This document shows, piece by piece, positions 1-8,880 of a DNA stretch of 64,000 nt (position 1 is its first letter; each line of letters starts with the position of its first letter). This DNA is from Chromohalobacter nigrandesensis (lineage in GTDB: Bacteria; Pseudomonadota; Gammaproteobacteria; Pseudomonadales; Halomonadaceae). The notes beneath the pieces were generated by a model. That model was not told where the DNA came from. It searched no databases and saw nothing but the letters and a program-made list of their open reading frames with translations. The translations under genes were made by a program, and so were the position numbers. The DNA lies in contig NZ_JAKGAM010000010.1 in the NCBI RefSeq assembly GCF_023061285.1, positions 62,001 to 126,000 of the forward strand, written 5' to 3'.

Positions 1-510
1 ATCACGCGAGGGGAAGTAGTCGGCCAGGTTCAGTTCGTGGGTGGTGCCGGATTGAATGCAGATGGAAGCGCCGTCAAGATCCTCCAGGCTTTCAATGCCC
101 AGGTCTTTGTTCACCATGAACCCTTGGCCGTCATAAAAGGTCGTGACGGTGAAGTTCAAGCCCAGTGTGTTGTCACGGGTCGCCGTCCAGGTCGTGTTGC
201 GCGAGAGGACGTCGATCTCGCCCGATTGAAGTGCGGTAAAGCGCTCCTTCGCGGTCAAAGGGGTAAATTCGACTTTTTCGGGATCGCCAAAGATCGCGGC
301 GGCGATCCCCCGGCAGGTTTCTACATCGAGCCCTTGCCAATTGCCGTCGGAATCCGGTGCCGAGAACCCCGCCAGCCCGACGTTCACCCCACAGTTGAGG
401 GAGCCACGTTCCTTGACATCATCGAGCGTCGCCGCTTGGGAGGATGTCGCGAGCCCTCCTAGCAGCAAGGCGGCGGGAACGACAACAGCTAATTTGTTTT
501 TGTACAGCAT
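1..510 (-). CDS. aapJ: Amino-acid ABC transporter periplasmic binding protein, AapJ-like (3' part outside window)
   Basis: This is the N-terminal 170 residues of a solute-binding protein that would deliver L-amino acids to an ABC importer in the inner membrane. The start ATG (510-508) is preceded by GGAG at good spacing. A signal peptide with a hydrophobic core (residues about 6-20) ends at an SQAA-type cleavage region. The mature start LDDVKERG, then LNCGVN and the ISRNTTWT-like segment (here LSRNTTWT), are typical of the general amino acid binding protein AapJ/YhdW. The gene is cut by the window edge, so its partners AapQMP cannot be seen. The family call is firm; the exact substrate range is inferred. 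Confidence 0.75.
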   Translation of the reverse strand, partial: MLYKNKLAVVVPAALLLGGLATSSQAATLDDVKERGSLNCGVNVGLAGFSAPDSDGNWQGLDVETCRGIAAAIFGDPEKVEFTPLTAKERFTALQSGEIDVLSRNTTWTATRDNTLGLNFTVTTFYDGQGFMVNKDLGIESLEDLDGASICIQSGTTHELNLADYFPSRD

Positions 511-786
511 GCAAAAAGCTCCTTGCGTTATTGTGATGGCTTATTCGCGAGCCACGTACAACATTAGCAAAGAGCTTGCCATCCCAGCCAATATACCTAA
601 GTCACGTACCTTTAACGTCATTTACACGCTGGGGATCACGTCGATAATGCACGACGCATGAACGGCGGCAGCGCCAATGCACCACGATGGGTCTCGACAC
701 GCTAGGTCATGCTGCCCCGTAATCGCTATCGTCAAAGCCCCTTCGAGAGGCCGGAATCGCATTCATGAAAAGCCGCGCAACATAGC

Positions 787-1155
787 CTATCCGCGCGCGA
801 CAAGAAAGCGCCGGGGCAACAGCCAATGGCAAGCTCCAACGGCGGCCAGCGCCCCCAGTGTATTGGCCAGCGCATCGGCCCAATCGGCGCCGCTACGTCC
901 GGGTACGCCTAACTGCAAGCCCTCGATGAGAATGCCGTAGCCGATGGCCAGACCCAGCGCCGTCAGCGCACGCAGACCGCCCAGTCGCATGAGTGCCGCC
1001 AGCCCCGCATAGGCGATGAAATGGTTGAACTTGTCCCAGGGCAGATCCTGGGGCATCTCCGCGCCGGGCGTCAGGCTGCCCCAGGCGATCACGGCGGCAC
1101 TGATGCCGGCTAGTGCCAGGCACAACCAGCGCAGATGGCGAAGAGAAACAGGCAT
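787..1155 (-). CDS. VanZ-like small membrane protein
   Basis: A 122-aa integral membrane protein with about four hydrophobic segments. The DKxNHFIAYAGLAAL block (around residues 41-55) and the later GxxIEGLQLGVPGRSGxxxDALANTLG block are hallmarks of the VanZ/YoaI-type family. Family members have no settled enzymatic role; the original VanZ gives low-level teicoplanin tolerance, and that should not be assumed here. It lies 3 bp downstream of the DCC-family gene on the same strand, so it is probably the last gene of the hemE transcript. Residues 1-20 form the first membrane segment. Confidence 0.7.
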   Translation of the reverse strand: MPVSLRHLRWLCLALAGISAAVIAWGSLTPGAEMPQDLPWDKFNHFIAYAGLAALMRLGGLRALTALGLAIGYGILIEGLQLGVPGRSGADWADALANTLGALAAVGACHWLLPRRFLVARG

Positions 1156-1158
1156 GGC

Positions 1159-1665
1159 TCACGCTCCTTGTGGCGGGTCATCATGTTGTGGGGGAATGTC
1201 ATGGACGGCAGTGTCAGCGTCGTCGTTCACCAAGGCGAAGGGCAAGTCCAACCGCCGACAGGTCGCTTCGTCCAGGTGCGATATCCAGCTCGCACGTGCT
1301 TGTGGCGACCAATCGGTCGCCGGTGCCAGCCGATGGCGCCAGCGTCCGACGAGATGGTAGACACCATCGCGCCAAGCACGTGGCAACCAGCGCAACGCTG
1401 CCAAGCCACGCCAGGGCCATTGCAGCCCCTGCGCCAGACGCCACAATGCCGAGCTGTCGCGATGCAGCTCGCCCCCGCGCACCAACCAGACGCTGTCGAG
1501 CTGCTGCGGATCAGCCCCAAAGTACTCGCCCAGGCGCTGCGCCAGCGCATCATGCAGGCTGGCCAGGTACACCGGCGCCCGTGCGTGGTGCAGCACGAAA
1601 TGCGCCGCGCGCCGACACAACGGGCACTCGGCGTCGAGCACCAGCAGCATGGCACGTTCAGCCAT
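1159..1665 (-). CDS. DCC-family (DUF393) thiol-disulfide oxidoreductase-like protein
   Basis: A 168-aa protein beginning MAERAML. The N-terminal DAECPLC motif (residues about 11-17) is the DxxCxxC signature of the DCC/DUF393 family, whose members are predicted thiol-disulfide oxidoreductases with a thioredoxin-like fold. A second family feature, the [13 protein letters not shown] region, lies mid-protein. The chosen ATG overlaps the last 8 bases of hemE, so translation is probably coupled to it. A longer frame reaching to 1806 is open but lies entirely inside hemE and was not used. No physiological substrate can be deduced. Confidence 0.7.
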   Translation of the reverse strand: MAERAMLLVLDAECPLCRRAAHFVLHHARAPVYLASLHDALAQRLGEYFGADPQQLDSVWLVRGGELHRDSSALWRLAQGLQWPWRGLAALRWLPRAWRDGVYHLVGRWRHRLAPATDWSPQARASWISHLDEATCRRLDLPFALVNDDADTAVHDIPPQHDDPPQGA

Positions 1666-2719
1666 GATAACGCGGACTGAACTCATGCAACGCCTCGATG
1701 AACGCAGCGACATGATCGGGGTCAGTGAATTGGCTAACGCCGTGGCCCAGGTTGAAGATATGCCCCGGCCCACTGCCGTAGCTGGCGAGGATCCGCGCCA
1801 CTTCATCGCGAATCGCCTGGGGCGAGGCGAACAGCACGTTGGGGTCGAGATTGCCCTGCAGCGCCACGCGATCGCCCACGCGAGTCCGCGCGTCGCTCAG
1901 TTCGGTGGTCCAATCCAGGCCCACAGCATCGGCGCCGCTGTCGGCGATGGTTTCCAGCCACTGGCCGCCCTGCTTGGTGAACAGAATCACCGGCACGTGA
2001 CGTCCATCATGCTCGCGGATCAGACCTTCGACGATGCGCGCCATGTAAGCCAGCGAGAATTCGCGATACGCCGGCGTCGACAGCACGCCGCCCCAGGTAT
2101 CGAAGATCTGCACGACCTGGGCGCCGGCGCGAATCTGGGCGTTGAGATAGTCGGTCACCGCACGCGCCAGCTTGTCGAGCAGCGCATGCATCGCCGCCGG
2201 GTCGCCGTACATCAGCGCCTTGGCATGGCGGAAATCCTTGCTCGAGCCCCCCTCGATCATATAGGTCGCCAGCGTCCAAGGGCTGCCCGTGAAGCCGATC
2301 AGCGGCACGCTGCCTGCCAGCTCGTGGCGGATGGTGCGCACCGCGTTCATCACGTAGTCGAGATCGCGTTCGGCATCCGGCACGCGCAGCGCGGCGACGT
2401 CCTCGGCGCTGCGCACCGTCTTGCGAAACTTGGGGCCTTCTCCCGTCTCGAAATAAAGCCCCAGATCCATGGCATCCGGGATCGTCAGGATATCGGAAAA
2501 CAGGATCGCCGCATCGAGCGAGTAGCGCTCCAGCGGTTGCATGGTCACCTCGCACGCCAACTCGGCGTTGCGACACAGGTCCATGAAGCTACCGGCCTGG
2601 CCACGCGTTTCGCGATACTCAGGGAGATAACGGCCCGCCTGGCGCATCATCCACACCGGCGTGCGGTCTACCGGCTGGCGTGCCAGGGCACGCAGTAGAC
2701 GGTCGTTTTGCAAAGGCAT
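1658..2719 (-). CDS. hemE: Uroporphyrinogen decarboxylase
   Basis: Cytosolic enzyme of haem biosynthesis that decarboxylates the four acetate side chains of uroporphyrinogen III to give coproporphyrinogen III. The 353-aa product has the usual family length. The N-terminal signature [16 protein letters not shown] (about residues 21-36) contains the conserved substrate-binding arginines, and the [16 protein letters not shown] block is also diagnostic. The ATG at 2719 has a GGAG Shine-Dalgarno; an upstream in-frame ATG at 2749-2735 would only add an unconserved tail. The gene overlaps the downstream DCC gene by 8 bases and diverges from ribA across 225 bp. Confidence 0.95.
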   Translation of the reverse strand: MPLQNDRLLRALARQPVDRTPVWMMRQAGRYLPEYRETRGQAGSFMDLCRNAELACEVTMQPLERYSLDAAILFSDILTIPDAMDLGLYFETGEGPKFRKTVRSAEDVAALRVPDAERDLDYVMNAVRTIRHELAGSVPLIGFTGSPWTLATYMIEGGSSKDFRHAKALMYGDPAAMHALLDKLARAVTDYLNAQIRAGAQVVQIFDTWGGVLSTPAYREFSLAYMARIVEGLIREHDGRHVPVILFTKQGGQWLETIADSGADAVGLDWTTELSDARTRVGDRVALQGNLDPNVLFASPQAIRDEVARILASYGSGPGHIFNLGHGVSQFTDPDHVAAFIEALHEFSPRYHG

Positions 2720-2944
2720 GACAGCTCCATACATCGATTTTGCCCTCATTGTAACGAATGCCGAGCGCCACGACTTGATTCACGCTGACGCATCCCCATT
2801 TAGTAGCAGCTTGTTTGCAACGTATTCCGCCGCCTTGACCACATGTGCGGCACTCCCGGGATGAGCCCTGCGTCACGGGCTGCTAGAATACTTGCCCCGA
2901 CGCTTCCCCTTTGCGCACCGTAATGTGCACCACCGAGGTCTATC

Positions 2945-3574
2945 GTGACGATTCGCTTCATCGCCGCCTCTCAACTGCCGACCCCTTGGGCCACCTTCAC
3001 CATGCATGGTTTCGAGGACGAGGCCACCGGCAAAGAACATATTGCCTTGACCCTGGGCGATGTCTCGACGTCCGAACCCGTGCTGGGACGCGTGCATTCG
3101 GAGTGCCTGACCGGAGACGCCCTGTTCTCGATGCGCTGCGACTGCGGCTACCAATTGCAGGAAGCGCTCAAACGCATCGCCGACGAAGGGCGCGGTGTGC
3201 TGCTCTATATGCGTCAGGAAGGTCGTGGCATCGGCCTGCTCAACAAGATCCGCGCCTATCACCTGCAGGATCAGGGCTTCGATACCGTGGAGGCCAACGA
3301 GCATCTAGGCTTCGGTGCGGATATGCGCCGCTATGACCTCTGCGTCCCCATGCTCGACCACCTGGGCGTGCAAGCGCTCAAGCTGATGACCAACAATCCG
3401 CGCAAGGTCGACGCTTTGACGCGCGATGGCGTGCGTGTCGCCGCACGCCTGGCGATCACCGCAGGGCGCAACCCCCACAACGAGCAGTACCTGGCCACCA
3501 AGGTCGGCAAGCTCGGGCACATGATGGCACTGGGCGACTTCTCGTCCCCCCGCAAGGGCGACCGGGAGCGCTGA
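2945..3574 (+). CDS. ribA: GTP cyclohydrolase II
   Basis: First committed enzyme of riboflavin synthesis, converting GTP to 2,5-diamino-6-ribosylamino-pyrimidinone phosphate. The 209-aa protein carries the zinc ligands in the [18 protein letters not shown] segment (about residues 51-68), the RQEGRGIGL loop and the TNNPRKV segment. It starts with GTG at 2945 preceded by GAGG, which fits the conserved N-terminus. No FMN riboswitch is visible upstream, so a stand-alone, housekeeping RibA is likely. The gene is monocistronic by layout: hemE diverges on the left and the HlyIII gene has its own spacing on the right. Confidence 0.95.
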   Translation: MTIRFIAASQLPTPWATFTMHGFEDEATGKEHIALTLGDVSTSEPVLGRVHSECLTGDALFSMRCDCGYQLQEALKRIADEGRGVLLYMRQEGRGIGLLNKIRAYHLQDQGFDTVEANEHLGFGADMRRYDLCVPMLDHLGVQALKLMTNNPRKVDALTRDGVRVAARLAITAGRNPHNEQYLATKVGKLGHMMALGDFSSPRKGDRER

Positions 3575-3598
3575 CGCCGCTATTCGACGAACTATACT
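3571..3598 (+). promoter_or_regulatory. Candidate sigma70 promoter for the HlyIII-family gene
   Basis: CTGACG (3571-3576, overlapping the ribA stop) and TATACT (3593-3598) are spaced by 16 bases, about 55 bases ahead of the next start codon. The -10 matches consensus in five of six positions; the -35 is weaker. Assigned by eye only. Confidence 0.35.
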
Positions 3599-3651
3599 GA
3601 TGCCCATGTTGTCTCGATGTCAGCGCGTCGTATCACGTTCAGGAGTTCGCC

Positions 3652-4335
3652 ATGCCGCATAAGTCCCCATCCGTCTCGTCGCAGCAAGACGCTTCCTTTT
3701 CCAGGCTCGAAGAAGCACTGCATAGCATTAGCCATGGAATCGGCGCCGTACTGAGTCTCGTCGGCGTGGTGGTACTTATCGTCGCAGCTAGCCTAGCTTC
3801 CAAGGTCGACCCTTGGAAGATCGCCAGTATCAGCCTCTACGGCGTCTGTCTGCTGCTGCTGTATACGGCCTCGACGTTCTATCACGGCCTGCGCAGCGCG
3901 CGCCTCAAGCGTCTCTTCCAGGTATTCGATCATTGCGCGATCTACCTGCTGATCGCCGGCACCTATACGCCATTCTTGCTGGTCAACCTGCGCGGCCCCT
4001 TGGGGTGGGCTCTGTTCGCGGCGATCTGGAGCCTGGCACTGGGCGGCATTGCACTGAAGATCATCTGGCCACATCGCTTCGGCATGCTGCGCGTGGGCGT
4101 CTATTTATTGATGGGCTGGATGATCGTGCTCGCCGCCGGCGAACTCGACGCCCGCCTCAATACCCCGGGTCTCGCGCTGCTGGTCGCCGGCGGTATCATC
4201 TACACACTAGGCGTGGTGTTCTACGCGATTCCCGCGATTCCATACCATCACGCCATCTGGCACCTGTTCGTCCTGGGTGGCAGCGTGTGCCACTACTTCG
4301 CCGTCTACACCGCCGTGCTGCCGTTTCAGGCATAA
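3652..4335 (+). CDS. Hemolysin III family (PAQR-like) membrane protein
   Basis: A 227-aa protein of the HlyIII/YqfA family with seven predicted membrane spans. Diagnostic motifs are the SFSRLEEALHSISHGIGA N-terminus, the TASTFYH segment (S/H residues of the putative metal site) and the C-terminal PYHHAIWHLFVLGGS helix with its histidines. The family is related to eukaryotic PAQR receptors and is thought to be a metal-dependent membrane hydrolase; haemolytic activity is rarely shown. The start at 3652 follows GTTCAGGAG. It stands alone between ribA and nupC. Confidence 0.85.
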   Translation: MPHKSPSVSSQQDASFSRLEEALHSISHGIGAVLSLVGVVVLIVAASLASKVDPWKIASISLYGVCLLLLYTASTFYHGLRSARLKRLFQVFDHCAIYLLIAGTYTPFLLVNLRGPLGWALFAAIWSLALGGIALKIIWPHRFGMLRVGVYLLMGWMIVLAAGELDARLNTPGLALLVAGGIIYTLGVVFYAIPAIPYHHAIWHLFVLGGSVCHYFAVYTAVLPFQA

Positions 4336-4386
4336 AGCGCGGCGGCCCCTTCTGGCTTCTGGGCTGTCTTTCCGCTTTTGAGTACG

Positions 4387-4403
4387 TTTACACAGCATGT
4401 AAA
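4387..4403. promoter_or_regulatory. Palindrome upstream of nupC (TTTACA-N5-TGTAAA)
   Basis: A perfect 6+6 inverted repeat with a 5-base centre lies about 60 bases upstream of the candidate nupC promoter. The size and symmetry suit a dimeric repressor or activator of nucleoside uptake genes; no regulator is encoded next to it, so the partner is unknown. Confidence 0.4.
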
Positions 4404-4460
4404 GCGTAAAACAAATCGCCGAAAATCTTGTTTATCAGACCCCAAAATCTCCCCAGGAAG

Positions 4461-4490
4461 TTGACACCATCCAGCGCATGTTATTCTAAT
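4461..4490 (+). promoter_or_regulatory. Candidate sigma70 promoter of nupC-tsx
   Basis: A perfect TTGACA (4461-4466) is followed after 18 bases by TCTAAT (4485-4490), about 100 bases ahead of the nupC start. An alternative -10 is TATTCT at 4482-4487, with a 15-base spacer. Assigned by eye. Confidence 0.5.
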
Positions 4491-4591
4491 AGCACATCAA
4501 TGTGACTCTAATAACAAAACGACGCGCCACATGCTGGCATATGCCGTTCCCTGTATAACAATCCACAAACGAATGTCATCAGGATGCTGTT

Positions 4592-5854
4592 ATGACCGCT
4601 ATCATGAGCCTGGTAGGGATGGCGACACTGATCCTTATCGCTGTGCTGTTTTCCTCCAATCGCAAGTCGATTCGCTTCCGTACGGTCGGCGGCGCCTTCG
4701 CCATTCAAGCTGCCATCGGCGCCTTCGTCCTCTACACTCCCTTCGGGCAGGCCGTTCTCGAGACGATATCCGAGGGCGTCAGCCAGGTCATCGTCTATGC
4801 CGACGATGGCATCGACTTCCTGTTCGGCGATCTGGCCAACCCTGAAAGCGTGGGCTTTGTCTTCGCTTTCAAGGTCTTGCCGATCATCATCTTCTTCTCG
4901 TCATTGATCGCCGTGCTCTACCACCTGAAGATCATGCAGTGGGTCATCCGCCTGTTAGGTGGCGCACTCCAGCGCGTGTTGGGCACGTCACGCAGCGAGT
5001 CGATGTCGGCCACGGCGAATATCTTCGTGGGGCAAACCGAGGCACCGCTGGTGGTGCGCCCCTTCATCGCCTCGATGACACGCTCGGAACTGTTCGCGGT
5101 GATGTGTGGGGGCTTGGCCTCGGTGGCGGGTTCGGTGCTCGCCGGTTACGCGAGTCTGGGCATTCCCATGGAATACCTGATCGCGGCCTCCTTCATGGCC
5201 GCGCCCGGCGGGCTGCTCTTCGCCAAACTGTTGATGCCAGAAACCGAAACGCCCAATGACAGCATCTCGCAGGCCGAAGAGAAGATCGAAGAAGACGACA
5301 AACCTGCCAACGTACTCGATGCCGCCGCCACCGGGGCCACCTCGGGCATGATGCTGGCAGCCAACGTCGGCGCCATGCTGCTGGCATTCATCGGCTTGAT
5401 CGCGCTGCTCAACGGTATTCTCGGCGGCGTGGGTGGCTGGTTCGGCATGGAGTCGTTGAGCCTGGAGATGATCCTCGGCTGGCTCTTTGCGCCGCTCGCC
5501 TTTCTACTGGGCATTCCCTGGGGCGAGGCCACACTGGCCGGCTCGTTCATCGGCCAGAAGATCGTCGTCAACGAATTCGTCGCCTTCATCAACCTGGCAC
5601 CGTATATCTCCGGCGATACCGTCGTGGCCGCCACCGGCGAGGCCATGTCCAAGCACACCGCTGCCGTGCTGTCCTTCGCGCTATGCGGTTTCGCTAACCT
5701 CTCCTCGATCGCCATTCTGCTCGGCGGGCTCGGACTCATGGCGCCCAACCGGCGCCAGGAAATCGCCCGCTACGGCCTCAAGGCCGTGCTTGCCGGCACA
5801 CTCTCCAACCTGATGTCGGCCACCATCGCAGGCTTCTTCATCAGCTTGGCATAA
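4592..5854 (+). CDS. nupC: Concentrative nucleoside transporter, NupC family
   Basis: A 420-aa inner-membrane symporter that imports nucleosides with H+ or Na+. It has the CNT-family arrangement: N-terminal spans, then [16 protein letters not shown], the [11 protein letters not shown] motif (nucleoside-contacting Q/T/E), [17 protein letters not shown], and the C-terminal FVAFINL and [11 protein letters not shown] blocks. The hydrophilic loop at about residues 215-240 (rich in E and D) is normal for the family. An outer-membrane Tsx-like channel gene follows after 112 bp, so the two genes probably form one uptake unit spanning both membranes. Confidence 0.93.
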   Translation: MTAIMSLVGMATLILIAVLFSSNRKSIRFRTVGGAFAIQAAIGAFVLYTPFGQAVLETISEGVSQVIVYADDGIDFLFGDLANPESVGFVFAFKVLPIIIFFSSLIAVLYHLKIMQWVIRLLGGALQRVLGTSRSESMSATANIFVGQTEAPLVVRPFIASMTRSELFAVMCGGLASVAGSVLAGYASLGIPMEYLIAASFMAAPGGLLFAKLLMPETETPNDSISQAEEKIEEDDKPANVLDAAATGATSGMMLAANVGAMLLAFIGLIALLNGILGGVGGWFGMESLSLEMILGWLFAPLAFLLGIPWGEATLAGSFIGQKIVVNEFVAFINLAPYISGDTVVAATGEAMSKHTAAVLSFALCGFANLSSIAILLGGLGLMAPNRRQEIARYGLKAVLAGTLSNLMSATIAGFFISLA

Positions 5855-5966
5855 CCGCCAGCGGAGACCTCGCGACAAGACGAGGCAAACGTGGACCGCG
5901 ATACATCAGCGGGCCTGGAAGGTACTTCGACTGCAACGTGACAACATAAAGATGGGAATAGTCACC

Positions 5967-6821
5967 ATGACAATGAAGACAATAAGCAAGTGGGTTGGGG
6001 CTTCGTGCTTTGCCACGACGGTCTGCGCTACTCCGGCCATGGCGGCGGATTATTCGGAGGGGATTCACGAAGATGACAACCTTTGGTTGACCTTCAATCT
6101 GATGCATAGCGAGGACAACCGCCTGCCGTTTCGTAACGCCCAGGATACCTACGTAGAAATGGAGTTCGGCGGGCGCTCCGGCATCGTCGATCTTTACGGG
6201 TATGTCGACATGTTCGATGCTCTCGACGACAGCAGCGACGATCAGAACGGCGGCGATAACATGTTCATCAAGCTCGCGCCGCGCTTCTCGCTGGACGCCA
6301 TGAGCGGTCGCGACCTCTCCGTGGGCCCGGTCAAGGAATGGTACATCGCCACCGTGACCAACATCGGTGACAACGGCCCCAGCGGTGGCTTATGGGAGCA
6401 TTACGTGGGCCTCGGTTCGGACGTCGAAGTGCCCTGGTTCGGCGAGATCGGCCTCAACCTCACCGCACGCTACGTGCGCGAGAACTATGGCGGGCCGGAC
6501 GAGAGTTCCTGGGATGGCTTCATGGCTTCCACCGACTGGTTCAAGCCATTCTACACCTTCGGCAATGGCAACTTTCTCGCCTACCAAGGGTATCTGGACT
6601 ACAAGTTCGGCGCGGACACCGTCGCCGAACGGCCGGGGAGCAGCAGCAACAGCCTGGAGTGGTTCAACGGCCTTTACTATCATACCGACCGCTTCGCCAT
6701 CGGCTATGGCCTGAAGATCTACAACAACATGGCCTTCTACCGCGACGATACCGATGCCTCCGGCGTCCGCCAGGACACCTCCGGCCCGGGCCATTACTTC
6801 AGCATCAACTACAAGTTCTGA
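5967..6821 (+). CDS. tsx: Nucleoside-specific outer-membrane channel, Tsx family
   Basis: Outer-membrane beta-barrel that lets nucleosides enter the periplasm, supplying NupC. The signal peptide ends at ATPAMAADYS, and the last residue is the phenylalanine typical of BAM-assembled barrels (SINYKF). Aromatic/glycine alternation and the WEHYVGLGSD and LEWFNGLYYH segments fit the Tsx/OmpK family. Three near in-frame ATGs exist (5952, 5967, 5973). The one at 5967 is chosen because GGGAA lies 8 bases before it; 5952 would add five residues before the signal peptide. Mature length is about 260 aa, as in the family. Confidence 0.88.
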   Translation: MTMKTISKWVGASCFATTVCATPAMAADYSEGIHEDDNLWLTFNLMHSEDNRLPFRNAQDTYVEMEFGGRSGIVDLYGYVDMFDALDDSSDDQNGGDNMFIKLAPRFSLDAMSGRDLSVGPVKEWYIATVTNIGDNGPSGGLWEHYVGLGSDVEVPWFGEIGLNLTARYVRENYGGPDESSWDGFMASTDWFKPFYTFGNGNFLAYQGYLDYKFGADTVAERPGSSSNSLEWFNGLYYHTDRFAIGYGLKIYNNMAFYRDDTDASGVRQDTSGPGHYFSINYKF

Positions 6822-6828
6822 CCCGCTT

Positions 6829-6854
6829 GCGTGTCCGCCGCCCAGCGGGCACGC
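6829..6854 (+). terminator. Hairpin after tsx
   Basis: GCGTGTCCGC and GCGGGCACGC pair over ten positions (one G-U) around a six-base loop, starting 8 bases after the tsx stop. No U-tract follows, so it may be a transcript-end stabiliser rather than a classic terminator. Confidence 0.4.
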
Positions 6855-6935
6855 TCCTCCTACCGACACTGCCCCGGCACGCGCCGAGCGTGTGACCATT
6901 CCTGCAACGACCAGTCGGCATCACAGGGTTCACGC

Positions 6936-7265
6936 TTACCAGCCAGCGGGCGCGCCCAGATAGCGATTATTGTCGGACAGTGTCTCCAACCAGCTCTTGT
7001 CATCCTGCGTTGACGCAGAGGACGGTGTGGCAGTCTGCTCGTCGTCATTGATGGCACGCTGACTGTCGGCCATGGCGACGCTCATGCCGGAATAGCGGAA
7101 AGCATCGTTATCGAAGGTTCGTGACGCCGAAGCATCCGCCGCTTGCGAGCTCACTTGAAGCGACTCATGATTGACGGCGGCAGCTTGCTGCGAGGCAGTG
7201 CTTGCTTGGGCAACCAGCGGTGTGGCGGCAATAAGAAATGCGGTAACGGCTAATGCGCGTTTCAT
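6936..7265 (-). CDS. Hypothetical exported small protein
   Basis: A 109-aa protein with a clear signal peptide: MKRALAVTAFLIAATPLVAQA with cleavage near residues 21-22. The mature part is Ala/Ser/Gln/Asp-rich and low in hydrophobic residues, with a SDNNRYLGAP stretch near the C-terminus. The ATG at 7265 is preceded by AGAGGTT-type purines (reverse complement of aacctctt). It faces tsx tail to tail. I recognise no family and assign no function; the likely location is the periplasm. Confidence 0.55.
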   Translation of the reverse strand: MKRALAVTAFLIAATPLVAQASTASQQAAAVNHESLQVSSQAADASASRTFDNDAFRYSGMSVAMADSQRAINDDEQTATPSSASTQDDKSWLETLSDNNRYLGAPAGW

Positions 7266-7414
7266 ATGAGAACCTCTTGTATGTGGTGTACAAGACGCAT
7301 TTTATTAGCACGCTAAGTATTTACAAACTAAAGTCATCCTATCACTTTGATAGCCCCTCACTATCGGCTAGATAGTGGCAGGGTTAATACGCCGACTTCG
7401 CCTGCCTAAGCGTT

Positions 7415-7735
7415 TCAATTCAAAAACTTGAGCCCCAGCACACCGATCACGATCAACGCAGTGAAGGCGATCCGCAACGGATGACGCGACTCGCCCCAGC
7501 ACAGCATGCCCAGCAGAGTGGCACATACAGTGCCGATACCCGTGAACACGGCATAGGCAACGCCCAGGTCGATGCCGCGCATGGCCAGTGCCAGAAAGCC
7601 GAGCGCCGTGCCGAATCCCAGCGTCATTAGCACACCGCCGGCCAGCGCTCGCCCCTGGCTGACGCGGGCAAACCCCACCACGCCGAGCACCTCAAAAACC
7701 CCCGCTCCGAGTAACGCCAACCAATGCCACGTCAT
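7415..7735 (-). CDS. SMR-family exporter subunit (second of a pair)
   Basis: A 106-aa, four-span small multidrug resistance-type protein. The first span carries the essential glutamate in GAGVFEVLGVVGFA (E about residue 14). The YAVFTGIGT block and the C-terminal GVLGLKF are typical. Its ATG overlaps the stop of the upstream SMR gene by four bases (ATGA), and two non-identical adjacent SMR subunits usually form an obligate heterodimer, as in YkkCD or EbrAB. Substrates would be lipophilic cations or guanidinium-like ions; which of these cannot be told from sequence. Confidence 0.85.
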   Translation of the reverse strand: MTWHWLALLGAGVFEVLGVVGFARVSQGRALAGGVLMTLGFGTALGFLALAMRGIDLGVAYAVFTGIGTVCATLLGMLCWGESRHPLRIAFTALIVIGVLGLKFLN

Positions 7736-8106
7736 GAGGACACTCCTTCGCGCTGGCGATCAGCGTCGTGAGACACCCGACCGGCCGTGGGCTCGCCGGC
7801 AAACTGCTGCAAGCCGATGACACCGATCAGGATCAACCCGATACACGCCAGCGATGGCCACGAGAAATGCGTGCCGAACAGCCAGGCATCGGCCGCTACC
7901 GTGCCCGCAGCGCCGAGCCCCACGAAGACCGTGTACACGGTACTCGCCGGCAAGAAACGCACAGCTTGCACCGCCAGCAGCAAGCTCAACGTCGCCATGA
8001 CCAATGTCGCCACCCAGCCGCCGGGGCCATCGGCGAGTTTCAAGCCGGTCGCCCAACCGACCTCAGCCACCGCCGCCAGCGGTAGAATCAGCCAACGCAT
8101 TGCCAT
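7732..8106 (-). CDS. SMR-family exporter subunit (first of a pair)
   Basis: A 124-aa SMR protein with four membrane spans and a hydrophilic C-terminal tail (about residues 105-124). The conserved glutamate sits in LAAVAEVGWATGLK (about residue 13), followed by STVYTVFVGLGAAGT. The start at 8106 is chosen because GAGGAGG lies directly upstream; an alternative start at 8124 lies upstream of that ribosome-binding site. It is the promoter-proximal gene of a two-gene operon facing a TetR-type regulator, with an operator-like palindrome between them, so expression is probably derepressed by a ligand. Confidence 0.87.
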   Translation of the reverse strand: MAMRWLILPLAAVAEVGWATGLKLADGPGGWVATLVMATLSLLLAVQAVRFLPASTVYTVFVGLGAAGTVAADAWLFGTHFSWPSLACIGLILIGVIGLQQFAGEPTAGRVSHDADRQREGVSS

Positions 8107-8178
8107 CACGGCCTCCTCGATCACTTGCGTGTCGCACTTTTCACAACAGTGCTTATCACGCCAGAAGCGTTTAAACTA

Positions 8179-8194
8179 ACTAACGGTCGTTAGT
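8179..8194. promoter_or_regulatory. Operator-like palindrome between SMR pair and TetR gene
   Basis: ACTAACG-GT-CGTTAGT is a perfect 7+7 inverted repeat with a 2-base centre. It lies 73 bases from the SMR start and 48 from the regulator start, the position expected for a TetR-family operator controlling both divergent units. Confidence 0.65.
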
Positions 8195-8241
8195 ATAAAG
8201 TTGACGACACGACTTGGCAATCGTGCGCACGAGCCGCGATC

Positions 8242-8853
8242 ATGAGCAGATTCACGCAGGCCCAGGGACGTTCAGTGCATACCCGCGACAAACTCAAACA
8301 CACCGGTCTCGCCCTATTCGCCCAGCATGGCTACGAAGGCACCTCGCTTGCGCATATCGCCACCGAGATCGGTATCAAGAAGCCGTCGATCTACAATCAT
8401 TTTCCCAATAAGGCGGCACTGTTCCTGGCGATCTTCGAAGAAGTCGAAAGCGGCATCGTCACGCTCGTCGACGACAGCCTGACACGTTCCCACGACTTGC
8501 CCACGCGTGAACGCCTCGAGCGACTCATTCGCGCGTGCGCTACCTTCATCCGCCGCGAGCACCAGGGCGTGTTCTACAAGCGCTACCTGCTCTTTCCGCC
8601 GACGGACGTAGCCACCCAGGTCGCCGCCATTTCGAATGACAACGAGCGGCGCATCAACGCCCATCTGCACGCACTCTTCGAGGACGGCCGCCAAGCTGGT
8701 GAGCTGCGCGCACTGCCCGAGGCGCAGTTCATCGCCGCCTTCTACTGTCTGATGGATGGTCTGTTCGCCGAGAATTTCTACTACGACGCCGATACCTTCG
8801 AACGACGTCTGGAGGGGGCCTGGGCCGTCTTTTGGGCAGGAGTGGAAGCCTGA
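8242..8853 (+). CDS. TetR/AcrR-family regulator
   Basis: A 203-aa repressor-type protein. The helix-turn-helix spans about residues 20-60 (ALFAQHGYEGTSLAHIATEIGI, with the KKPSIYNHFPNKAAL recognition segment). The C-terminal ligand domain contains the FYCLMDGLFAENFYYD helix. It is divergent from the paired SMR exporter genes across 135 bp that hold a perfect palindrome, so it most likely represses them and itself until an exporter substrate binds. The start ATG at 8242 gives the usual short arm ahead of the HTH. Confidence 0.88.
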   Translation: MSRFTQAQGRSVHTRDKLKHTGLALFAQHGYEGTSLAHIATEIGIKKPSIYNHFPNKAALFLAIFEEVESGIVTLVDDSLTRSHDLPTRERLERLIRACATFIRREHQGVFYKRYLLFPPTDVATQVAAISNDNERRINAHLHALFEDGRQAGELRALPEAQFIAAFYCLMDGLFAENFYYDADTFERRLEGAWAVFWAGVEA

Positions 8854-8880
8854 GCGGCCTCCTCTCGGGGCGTCAGGCTT
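8846..8880. terminator. Shared hairpin between convergent TetR and methyltransferase genes
   Basis: AAGCCTGA and TCAGGCTT form a perfect 8-bp stem with a 19-base loop; each arm contains one of the two stop codons. It probably acts in both directions. The loop is long and there is no U-run, so confidence is limited. Confidence 0.35.

Noticed and set aside
2720-2944. FMN riboswitch upstream of ribA
   Set aside because: No RFN-like conserved blocks were seen in the 225-bp hemE/ribA gap.
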